Positions 1-5,912 of a stretch of DNA of 8,287 nt are shown in pieces. Every line of letters starts with the position of its first letter. The first letter of the stretch is position 1. The position numbers were made by a program, and so were the translations under genes. The DNA comes from MWAR01 sp036567845 (lineage in GTDB: Bacteria; Muiribacteriota; Ozemobacteria; Ozemobacterales; Ozemobacteraceae): positions 1-8,287 of the forward strand of contig DATCTT010000264.1 in NCBI GenBank assembly GCA_036567845.1, in the 5' to 3' direction. The notes beneath the pieces were generated by a model. The model saw nothing but the letters and a program-made list of their open reading frames with translations. It was not told the origin of the DNA and made no database searches.

Positions 1-216
1 AGGGGGTCGTTCACCGAGGAGTATTCGTATCTTCCCGAGGACTGGCGCCGGCTCACCCGCACCGCCAACGGCAAGACCTTCTTCACCGTGTTCGATAACG
101 CGGATGCCCTTCTCCGGTTGAAATGCAGGGTGATCCCTGGCTGGGGCTGCTTCAGGGTGTCGGAGGATCTTTGTGATGCTGCATCCGAGGTTGCCAGGCC
201 GTATCAGAGACGCTGA
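1..216 (+). pseudogene. 3' fragment of an upstream Rhs/YD-repeat gene, truncated and degenerate
   Basis: Frame 1 is open from the window edge to a TGA at 214-216, giving 71 codons. Residues 6-20 (EEYSYLPEDWRRLTR) closely match EEYGYLPGDWRRVTR in the large Rhs gene downstream (DNA 3915-3959). By eye the DNA of these 45-base stretches is about three-quarters identical. The Rhs-like reading continues to about residue 42 (TFFTVFDNADALLRL), then passes into a Cys/Trp-containing tail unlike Rhs and stops. The conserved C-terminal core (YTGRxxD, DPxGL) and any toxin tip are absent. I therefore read it as the broken end of a second Rhs copy, fused to unrelated sequence or decayed. It lacks the Cys/His-rich insertion that follows the same motif in the downstream gene. 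It could instead be a live gene with an unusual short end, but the missing core argues against that. Confidence 0.6.
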
Positions 217-251
217 GTATAAAAAATGATGTAGAAAGCTGCCGTGAAGTA

Positions 252-281
252 TTGTGGACATGATGCTGCCATTGATATAGT
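252..281 (+). promoter_or_regulatory. Candidate promoter for the Rhs operon
   Basis: TATAGT at 276-281 matches five of six bases of the sigma-70 -10 box and is preceded by TGA, giving an extended -10 (TGATATAGT, 273-281). A weak TTGTGG at 252-257 lies 18 bases upstream as a possible -35. The site falls in the AT-richer gap between the Rhs remnant and the Rhs start codon, and would leave a leader of about 60 bases. This is a motif match only. Confidence 0.3.
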
Positions 282-333
282 ATGACATGCAATATATCGG
301 CAAGCGCGATGAGGGTGTGAAATTTCCACGGCC

Positions 334-341
334 AGGAGGGG
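334..341 (+). promoter_or_regulatory. Shine-Dalgarno site of the large Rhs gene
   Basis: AGGAGGGG lies 7 bases before the ATG at 349. The match to the anti-SD is nearly perfect and the spacing good. Together with the signal peptide that follows, it fixes 349 as the true start of the Rhs gene and argues that the later ATG at 816 is not the natural start. Confidence 0.7.
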
Positions 342-348
342 TGAGGCA

Positions 349-819
349 ATGAGACGCAAGCATGCGGAAATATTTATTCTTACCTGCATACTATTGTGCC
401 TGAATGTGGCATCGGTTTTTTCTGAGACTGCTACGAGCCCCATGCCCTTTCCGCTGCCTCAGAACGACCCGAACTATCAGCCGGAAACACCCTTTGTAAG
501 ACCCTGGGAAAGCCCGACTGGCAGCAGGGGATTGTCTATCGCATCGTTGAAAACGACATCTCAGGAACCTCGTTTGCATCTCGTCATGGATTTTCATGCA
601 AATCCGGTTTTGCCGACGGCGATGGGTTGGGGATACGAGTGCATCTATACCTCGCTCCCTGAAAACAGGGTGTTTTCCATCGTGGCAAGCCAGTCACGAA
701 ACATCCTAGTGCAAAATTCCATCGCAACGGGAATGTCGGCAATACGGAACTCTGGACGGTTTCCCACCCCTACGGCTCGGAATGGACCTTCGACGATACG
801 GGAAAAATCATTCGCATGA
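349..819 (+). CDS. N-terminal part of the Rhs/YD-repeat toxin (Sec signal peptide), separated by a frameshift
   Basis: This frame encodes the front of the large Rhs protein. Residues 1-25 are a Sec signal peptide: basic RRK, hydrophobic core around residues 8-24, and probable cleavage after VFS-25. There is no lipobox. A Pro-rich linker (30-53) follows, then an Rhs-type opening: TGSRGLSI near 57-64, RLHLVMDFHAN at 75-85, and GWGYECIYTSL at 93-103. This is the place of the usual 'L.L.YNS...GWGW..Y' beta strands. Frame 1 makes sense to about V121-Q122 (709-714), while the last 34 codons do not look Rhs-like. In frame 3, the frame of the downstream repeats, good coding resumes at about 714 (KFHRNGNVGNTELW). 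Adding one A to the run at 713-716 joins the two smoothly as ILVQKFHRNGNV and gives one protein of 1635 residues. The formal stop TGA (817-819) overlaps the ATG at 816. The break is either a real mutation or a sequence error. Sampled lines are about 38-57% GC, below the repeat core. Confidence 0.75.
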   Translation: MRRKHAEIFILTCILLCLNVASVFSETATSPMPFPLPQNDPNYQPETPFVRPWESPTGSRGLSIASLKTTSQEPRLHLVMDFHANPVLPTAMGWGYECIYTSLPENRVFSIVASQSRNILVQNSIATGMSAIRNSGRFPTPTARNGPSTIREKSFA

Positions 820-3800
820 CACGGGCCTGTTGCGGTACGGGCGCGGCCGACGCGGTTGTCATCGAATACGATTCGATGGGCCGCCTGCATCGCGTGACCA
901 ACCCGGCGGGCCAATGGGTCGAGTTCACCCACGCCCCGAACGGCCGCATCGTCTCGATCGCCGATGTCTCCAGCCGAACGTTCACCTACGGATACGATAG
1001 CGCCGGTTTCCTCGCGACGTTCACGGATCCCCTCGGGCGAACCACGAGCTACGCATACGATGAGGATGGCTTTCTGACCCGTGTCGAGCAACCGGTCGGC
1101 AGGGTGACCGAAGTTGCCTATACCGACCGCCGGGTCGCATCCGTCAAGACGCCGGATGCCGGTGTTTCCACCTTCGCCTGGGATGACCAGCGAGGGCTCA
1201 TGACGCTTACCGACCCGGCCGGGACGGCGCACGAATACCGATTCGACCACGACTGGCGGCTGACGGGATACGGCGTTCCATCCGCGGGAATCGCCAAGAC
1301 ACTCCTCTCGTCGGGCACGGCCCTCATCGGGTTCGAAAACACCTTGGGGCTGTCCGAGACTTATACCTACACGGGCGGTGTTCTTTCGGGAAAAACCGAT
1401 CTTTCCGGGTATGGCCAGGTCTTCGCGTATGCGACCGGCACTCACCTGCCTGTCAGGATCGCCGACAGCATGAATCGGGAATGGCGCTACGAATGGTGTT
1501 CCCGGGGAAATCTGGTGAAGATCATCGACCCCGACGGCGGAATCACGACCTCAACGTATGACTCCCACAACAACAAACTCACCGAGACGGATCCGAAGGG
1601 ACGCACGACGCGGTATGCCTACGATGCGACCGGCAATTTCCTGCTGGCCGTCACCGACCCCATGGGCGACGTCACGAGCTTCACCTACGATCTTCGCGGC
1701 AACAAGGTGTCGTACAAGAACCCGCTCGGTCAGATCACCAGAAGGGAATACGATCTGCTCGACCGTGAAACACGCAGTATCACGGGGGACGGCCGGTGGG
1801 TGAAGACCGAATACGACGCTTCGGGTCGTGTGGCTGCGACCGAAGAGTCGGATCACACCCGCACCACCTGGACATATGACGGCGCGGGCCGCATTCTGAC
1901 GGAAACGAACGCTCTCGGCGCGGTTCAGCGATTCGCGTATGACCCCGCCGGCCGGCGCGTGGCAATCATCGATCCGCTGGGGAACCGGACCGAGACCGTG
2001 TATGACGTTCTCGGCCGGGCCGTCGGAGCCAGGTCGCCCGACGGAGGGTTCTCCGAGACCGTCTATGACACCGAAAGCCGGGTCGTCTCCACGCAGGATG
2101 CCTGCGGCGGGGTGACCTCGTTCGAATACGACGCCATGGGGCGGCAGACCGCGGTCATCGACCCGCTTGGCAACCGCGCGACCACCGAATACGATCCCGC
2201 CGGCCGCGTCGTGGCCCAGACCGATGCGTTGGGGCATCGTACCCGCTCTTTCCATGATGCGAACGACCGGCTGGTGAGGACGGTGTTTCCCGACGGGAGT
2301 GAGTCGAGAAACGTGTATGACACCGACGGACGGCTTGTATGGAACATCGATGCGCTTGGAAATAGAACGAAATATATATACAACGAGCGCGGCCAGCAGG
2401 TGAAGAAGATTCTTCCCAACGGCGCCGTGACCGAACGGGTGTACAACGGCATGGGCCACGAGATCGAAACCATCGATCCGCTGGGCCGTCGTACGGTCAC
2501 GCTGTATGACGCGAAGAGCCGCCCCTGGATGACGGTGGACCCGGCGAGCGGCACCACGAAGCGGTTCTGGGATGAGGTGAGCGGACTGCTGGTATCGACC
2601 GAGCTGCCCGACGGGCGGGTCTCGACGACCACGTATGACCTTCTCGACCGGCCCGTGGCCGAATCCGATCCCCTGGGCAATATCATGGCGTATGAATACG
2701 ACGCGGCCGGCCGTCAGACGGCGACGGTGGATGCGCTTGGGCGCAGAGCGGCGTCGGTGTTCGATTCCGTGGGCCGCGAGGTTCGCAAGAGCGATCCGAT
2801 GGGGTTCTCGATCGGCCGGGCATTCGATGCCTGCGGACGTCTGGTATCGCTGACAGACGGCGCCGGCCGGGTCTGGCGGTGGGAATACGACCTTGCCGGC
2901 CGCGTCACGGCCGAGATCGATCCTCTCGGGAACCGCGTCGCCTACGGGTACAATGCTCTCGGTCAGATCGTGACCCGTACCAATGCCCGGGGTGGCGCGA
3001 CGCGGTATGCGTATGACGTCATGAACCGACTGGTTCGACTGGATTATCCCGACGGATCGGTGGCGACGTTCGCCTACGATCTGCTCGGCCGGGAAGTATC
3101 CCGGTCCGGCCCGGCCGGAATGGTGACGAAAGCGTGGGATGCGGTCGGGAACCTGGTCTCCGAAACGTTTCTCGTGGCCGGTGTCAGAAAGACCTGGCGG
3201 TATTCCCACGATCTGGCCGGCAACTGCACGGAAGCCGTGGACCCCGAGGGCGAGAAATACCGATACTTCTATGACGCGCTCGATCGTGTCATTCGTCTCG
3301 AAGCGCCCGGAGTGGGCACGCTGACGTATCGCCGGGACCCGGCGGGGCGGATTCTGGGCATCACCCGCGCGGGTGGGAGTTCCGGGTATGTCTACGACAT
3401 CGCCGGCCGGCTTCTGGAGGTGACGCACCGGAGCGACCGAGGCTCGACGATATGTTCTTATCGCTATACCTATGACGTGACGGGGAACCGCACGTCGCAG
3501 CAGGACGAACTCGGCCGGGTGACGAGCTATCGTTACAACCCGAACGACTGGCTGACGGGGGTGGACTACCCCGATGGAACCGTGGTTTCCTATGAATACA
3601 ACGGTGCGGGGGATCGGCTCGAAGAACGAACCGAGGCGCCCCTGACGCGAGGAAGCGGCCGTCAAGTCGTTCTCGCGACCGAGACCAGGGTCGTTCCGTT
3701 CGCCTATGACGCAGGCGGCCGGCTCGTTTCACGGGCTTCGGATACGTATGTGTTCGATGCCGACGGGAATCTCATCGCGGGGATCGAGATCGGGGAGGAA

Positions 3801-5255
3801 ACGAGGTATTTCTGGACTCCCTACAACCGCCTTCTCGCGGTCGAGAAGGATCTTCTGTGTGACAGACACGGCGTGAAACGCTGCGGAAAGTGCCCGTCGC
3901 ATCGGGTGAGATCCGAGGAGTATGGGTATCTGCCCGGAGATTGGCGGCGGGTGACGCGCTATATCTCTGACTCGGGCTGCGGCCACGGATTCGGTCACGG
4001 CCATGGCCATGACTGCGAAGAAATTCCGGGCCACGGCCGGGGCCACGAGGACGCGACCGGCACGATGTATCTGTCGGTTTATCAGGGCGAAGACGAGAGC
4101 CACGAGTATGAGCTGGTCGCAGAGAACTCGGGGCGCACCTGGAAGTGCCCGAAGCACCAGAAGTGCGAGTGTCCGGCGCCGGCTGCGGAACGGGTGGCAA
4201 AACTGGTTCGCGGGTTCCCTGGCGGCCCCGGCACCGACGATTTGGTGGGCACGAGCTATCGGGGCAAGTCTCTCTGGCACCTCGGTGATGCTCTGGGCAG
4301 CACGATCGGCCTCACGAGCCGCGACGGCCACCCCGTGGCCCGCATCGGCTACGACGCCTGGGGCAATCTCCAATGGCCCGACAAGCCCGGCCACGGCGTG
4401 CCCCCAATGAAAGAGGGCGACCTCGACGGCTATCTCCAGAGACTCGAAAACAACCGCTCTTTCGGCGAGCCTGCCATAGACCCCTGGCACCTCGGCCGCC
4501 ATTACGGCAAGACCCTGACCCCCTACCTTTACACAGGCCGGCGGCTTGATATGAACCCAAACCTCTACTTCAACCGAAACAGGTATTACAACCCAGCCCA
4601 CGGGCGGTTTATCTCAAAAGATCCGATTGGGTTCAGCGGTGGTAATAACCATTGGGGGTATGCGGCAGGAAATCCAATTGGAATGAGAGATCCAAGTGGT
4701 TTATGGCCCTTTGTGATCATTGCAGACGATACGGATCCCTTCCGATTGGGCTTAATCCAGAGCCTTGTGGACGGACATGGTGGCTGGTTCTTTGATACCC
4801 CAAGAATCTATCAGGGAAGGGAATTCGGCGACCCGCTGCGGTTGTTTGAGGACATTTACAATGAAACTCGATGGAGTGGACAGGTTCGAAGAATGCTCTT
4901 TCTGGGGCATGGAAATGAACATGGAATTGCCCTCCGATTTGGTTACTACCCGATTGCTCTCTTGGGCGGGGTAAGCCCCGTCCTCATCACCGCCACAACC
5001 ATCCTTAAGATCGCTGGAAATCTTGGTGCTTGTAGAACCCCAAATAGCATTTTTTCTCACCAGGCGTTGGTTTTCTTCCTTGGCTGCAATGTTGCAAGAG
5101 GTCTCCTGCCGATCTACTTCGCGGCAACATTCCTCACCCCTAATTCAGGTTCATACGTTGGAGCTTTTGTTGAGAATGTTTCAACCTGGGACCTTTACAT
5201 GTCTTCCATGAGTCAAACGATAAGATCACCCTATTTCCGGAAGATCTTTCCATAA
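816..5255 (+). CDS. Rhs/YD-repeat polymorphic toxin with C-terminal caspase-like tip (main frame)
   Basis: This is a 1479-residue giant; coding in this frame really begins near 714, before this ATG, so 816 is only a formal start. Residues about 8-1000 are a tandem array of roughly three dozen YD repeats (YDxxGRxxxxxDPLGN type; units such as IDPLGNR recur), the family that forms the hollow Rhs cage enclosing a toxic tip. Residues 1015-1119 are a Cys/His-rich insertion. Residues about 1154-1296 are the conserved C-terminal core: WHLGDALGS, YDAWGN, LYTGRRLD, NRYYNPAHGRFISKDPIGF, then RDPSGL. Residues 1297-1479 are a variable tip, described separately. There is no PAAR or VgrG-like domain; the Sec signal on the 349 frame suggests export that way. 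Family knowledge predicts that the tip is cut off after DPSGL and is neutralised by the product of the next gene, which starts 15 bases downstream. If the upstream frameshift is real, translation could restart at the ATGA overlap (816-819), but that product would lack a signal peptide. Confidence 0.9.
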   Translation: MTRACCGTGAADAVVIEYDSMGRLHRVTNPAGQWVEFTHAPNGRIVSIADVSSRTFTYGYDSAGFLATFTDPLGRTTSYAYDEDGFLTRVEQPVGRVTEVAYTDRRVASVKTPDAGVSTFAWDDQRGLMTLTDPAGTAHEYRFDHDWRLTGYGVPSAGIAKTLLSSGTALIGFENTLGLSETYTYTGGVLSGKTDLSGYGQVFAYATGTHLPVRIADSMNREWRYEWCSRGNLVKIIDPDGGITTSTYDSHNNKLTETDPKGRTTRYAYDATGNFLLAVTDPMGDVTSFTYDLRGNKVSYKNPLGQITRREYDLLDRETRSITGDGRWVKTEYDASGRVAATEESDHTRTTWTYDGAGRILTETNALGAVQRFAYDPAGRRVAIIDPLGNRTETVYDVLGRAVGARSPDGGFSETVYDTESRVVSTQDACGGVTSFEYDAMGRQTAVIDPLGNRATTEYDPAGRVVAQTDALGHRTRSFHDANDRLVRTVFPDGSESRNVYDTDGRLVWNIDALGNRTKYIYNERGQQVKKILPNGAVTERVYNGMGHEIETIDPLGRRTVTLYDAKSRPWMTVDPASGTTKRFWDEVSGLLVSTELPDGRVSTTTYDLLDRPVAESDPLGNIMAYEYDAAGRQTATVDALGRRAASVFDSVGREVRKSDPMGFSIGRAFDACGRLVSLTDGAGRVWRWEYDLAGRVTAEIDPLGNRVAYGYNALGQIVTRTNARGGATRYAYDVMNRLVRLDYPDGSVATFAYDLLGREVSRSGPAGMVTKAWDAVGNLVSETFLVAGVRKTWRYSHDLAGNCTEAVDPEGEKYRYFYDALDRVIRLEAPGVGTLTYRRDPAGRILGITRAGGSSGYVYDIAGRLLEVTHRSDRGSTICSYRYTYDVTGNRTSQQDELGRVTSYRYNPNDWLTGVDYPDGTVVSYEYNGAGDRLEERTEAPLTRGSGRQVVLATETRVVPFAYDAGGRLVSRASDTYVFDADGNLIAGIEIGEETRYFWTPYNRLLAVEKDLLCDRHGVKRCGKCPSHRVRSEEYGYLPGDWRRVTRYISDSGCGHGFGHGHGHDCEEIPGHGRGHEDATGTMYLSVYQGEDESHEYELVAENSGRTWKCPKHQKCECPAPAAERVAKLVRGFPGGPGTDDLVGTSYRGKSLWHLGDALGSTIGLTSRDGHPVARIGYDAWGNLQWPDKPGHGVPPMKEGDLDGYLQRLENNRSFGEPAIDPWHLGRHYGKTLTPYLYTGRRLDMNPNLYFNRNRYYNPAHGRFISKDPIGFSGGNNHWGYAAGNPIGMRDPSGLWPFVIIADDTDPFRLGLIQSLVDGHGGWFFDTPRIYQGREFGDPLRLFEDIYNETRWSGQVRRMLFLGHGNEHGIALRFGYYPIALLGGVSPVLITATTILKIAGNLGACRTPNSIFSHQALVFFLGCNVARGLLPIYFAATFLTPNSGSYVGAFVENVSTWDLYMSSMSQTIRSPYFRKIFP
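3846..4190 (+). other. Cys/His-rich insertion in the Rhs shell, possible metal-binding module
   Basis: Within the Rhs protein (816 numbering) the YD repeats are interrupted by a segment with three Cys/His clusters. The first is C1015-D-R-H, C1023-G-K-C1026-P-S-H1029. The second, residues 1055-1078, is Gly/His-rich with HGHGHGH-type spacing between C1055 and C1067. The third is C1111-P-K-H1114-Q-K-C1117-E-C1119. The YD-like motif EEYGYLPGDWRR sits between the first and second clusters. The pattern suggests binding of zinc or another transition metal, or disulfide formation after export. It is not a standard part of the Rhs fold as I know it, and the Rhs remnant at 1-216 does not have it after the matching motif. 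The function is inference from composition. Confidence 0.55.
4671..4703 (+). other. Rhs core self-cleavage motif (NPIGMRDPSGL)
   Basis: This is the end of the conserved Rhs core, residues 1286-1296 in 816 numbering. The DPxGL motif is where characterised Rhs proteins cut themselves, releasing the tip inside the cage, with Asp residues taking part. D1292 is present here, and an upstream DPIGF (about 1271-1275) supplies the second conserved DPxG. The motif marks the border between shell and exchangeable tip. Confidence 0.75.
4704..5255 (+). other. Rhs variable tip: candidate caspase-like (clan CD) cysteine peptidase toxin
   Basis: The tip has 183 residues (W1297 to P1479). Predicted order by eye: strand PFVIIADD, helix DPFRLGLIQSLV, helix LRLFEDIYN, strand RRMLFLGHG, a short turn NEHGIALRFG, helix around ITATTILKIAG, strand ALVFFLGCNVARG, then helix LPIYFAATFL and strand SYVGAFVENV. 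In clan CD peptidases (caspases, CHAT, gingipain, DUF4347-like domains) the catalytic His sits in an 'HG' after one hydrophobic strand and the Cys follows the next. Here H1365 (4908-4910) in LFLGHG and C1424 (5085-5087) in FFLGCN fit both positions, 59 residues apart. Sampled GC is about 47-50% against about 60-70% for the YD core. The fold and catalysis are inferred from motifs. Alternatives are an unrelated alpha/beta hydrolase-type tip or an inactive domain. Confidence 0.5.
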
Positions 5256-5270
5256 TTCAAGGTCTATCAA

Positions 5271-5738
5271 ATGTTACGAAAAGAATATTGCTTAAGCATT
5301 GTTGTCAGTTTTCTGTTCCTTGTTTCATTCGTCTGCTCAATAATATGTTTTGTTTTTCACAATGAAGGTTGGGATTTGCATTTGGCTGCTTTCCCTCATT
5401 TCATGGTTAATGGTGGTTTCTCAGAATATTCAGATCATAATCCGTTCCCATGGATCTGGAAAGTTTCAGATTTGATTGGGTTGTTTGCCTTTTTTCTAGG
5501 TGTTAGTACAATCAGTTTTCTTGAAATATTTAAGGGGAAGTCGATCAGTTGTTCTTATTCAGGGATGACCTTTATTACAACTATCTTCTCTCTTCTCTTG
5601 CTCGTGGGAGCCTTTGCGAAAAGGAAGTATGACTTTTCCTCATTATTGATCGGTCTTCTTTCTTTGTTGGAAATCCTTCGACAAATTGATTGTCTTCGCT
5701 GCGTTCAGCGGTGGCCTGGAAAAACTGGTCAAGTGTAA
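5271..5738 (+). CDS. Small four-helix membrane protein, candidate immunity protein for the Rhs tip
   Basis: The gene encodes 155 residues of no family I recognise. Four hydrophobic segments are clear: about 8-29, 65-87, 98-116 and 122-143. Between the first two lies a loop of about 35 residues rich in aromatics, Asp and His (NEGWDLHL ... YSDHNPFPWIW). Topology by eye places this loop on one side of the membrane and a basic KRKY turn (117-120) on the other. The ATG is 15 bases after the Rhs stop with a weak AAGG (5259-5262) before it, so the two genes are probably co-transcribed and translationally linked. Position directly after an Rhs tip is the usual place of an immunity gene, and that is the sole ground for this role. 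Sampled lines are about 33-35% GC, the most AT-rich stretch of the window, which supports recent transfer with the tip. Alternatives are an accessory export protein or an unrelated passenger. Confidence 0.65.
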   Translation: MLRKEYCLSIVVSFLFLVSFVCSIICFVFHNEGWDLHLAAFPHFMVNGGFSEYSDHNPFPWIWKVSDLIGLFAFFLGVSTISFLEIFKGKSISCSYSGMTFITTIFSLLLLVGAFAKRKYDFSSLLIGLLSLLEILRQIDCLRCVQRWPGKTGQV

Positions 5739-5863
5739 GTGCCACTATTTTGGTCCACGATTATGAGAATTTCCGGCGGGCTGTTGAAGATATTCGATGG
5801 GTGTTGGGTTTTGCGGCAATTTGTGGGACTTCTCTGGGCTTTCAACAGGTGCGGGCGCAAAGA

Positions 5864-5893
5864 ACGACACCGCCGGAAGGCCGGCGGTGTCGT
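5864..5893 (-). terminator. Rho-independent terminator of the phosphohexomutase gene
   Basis: This is a perfect 13-bp GC-rich stem (5864-5876 pairing with 5881-5893) with a 4-base loop at 5877-5880. It begins 19 bases beyond the mutase stop codon. On the minus strand the stem is followed by TTCTTT, a modest U tract. The plus-strand side is followed by a G-rich run with no T tract, so it should stop the mutase transcript rather than the Rhs operon, although the stem could slow both. Confidence 0.75.
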
Positions 5894-5912
5894 GAGGGGC
5901 AGCGTGGGAGGA

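Noticed and set aside
709..719. Programmed -1 ribosomal frameshift site at the A run
   Set aside because: The frame-1 codons here (GTG CAA AAT TCC) do not form an X XXY YYZ heptamer, and I see no clear stimulatory hairpin just after it; a one-base loss explains the break better.
645..1445. Minus-strand open frame of 266 codons
   Set aside because: Antisense shadow of the Rhs gene with Arg/Gly-rich low-complexity content and no recognisable motif.
1551..3665. Long open frame on the minus strand (704 codons) opposite the YD repeats
   Set aside because: It lies wholly antisense to strongly supported Rhs coding. The translation is a repetitive Arg/Gly/Val/His mix that mirrors the YD repeat period, which is what GC-rich repeated codons give on the other strand.
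1550..3700. CRISPR-like or tandem DNA repeat array in the YD region
   Set aside because: The recurring phrases are codon-level YD protein repeats of varying sequence and spacing, not identical repeats with unique spacers.
3729..4601. Minus-strand open frame of 290 codons
   Set aside because: Antisense to the Cys/His insertion and Rhs core; Ala/Val-rich with no domain features.
5739..5863. A further small gene between the membrane protein and the terminator
   Set aside because: All three plus-strand frames are either short or lack a start with a ribosome site, and no motif is visible; I see only a non-coding tail here.
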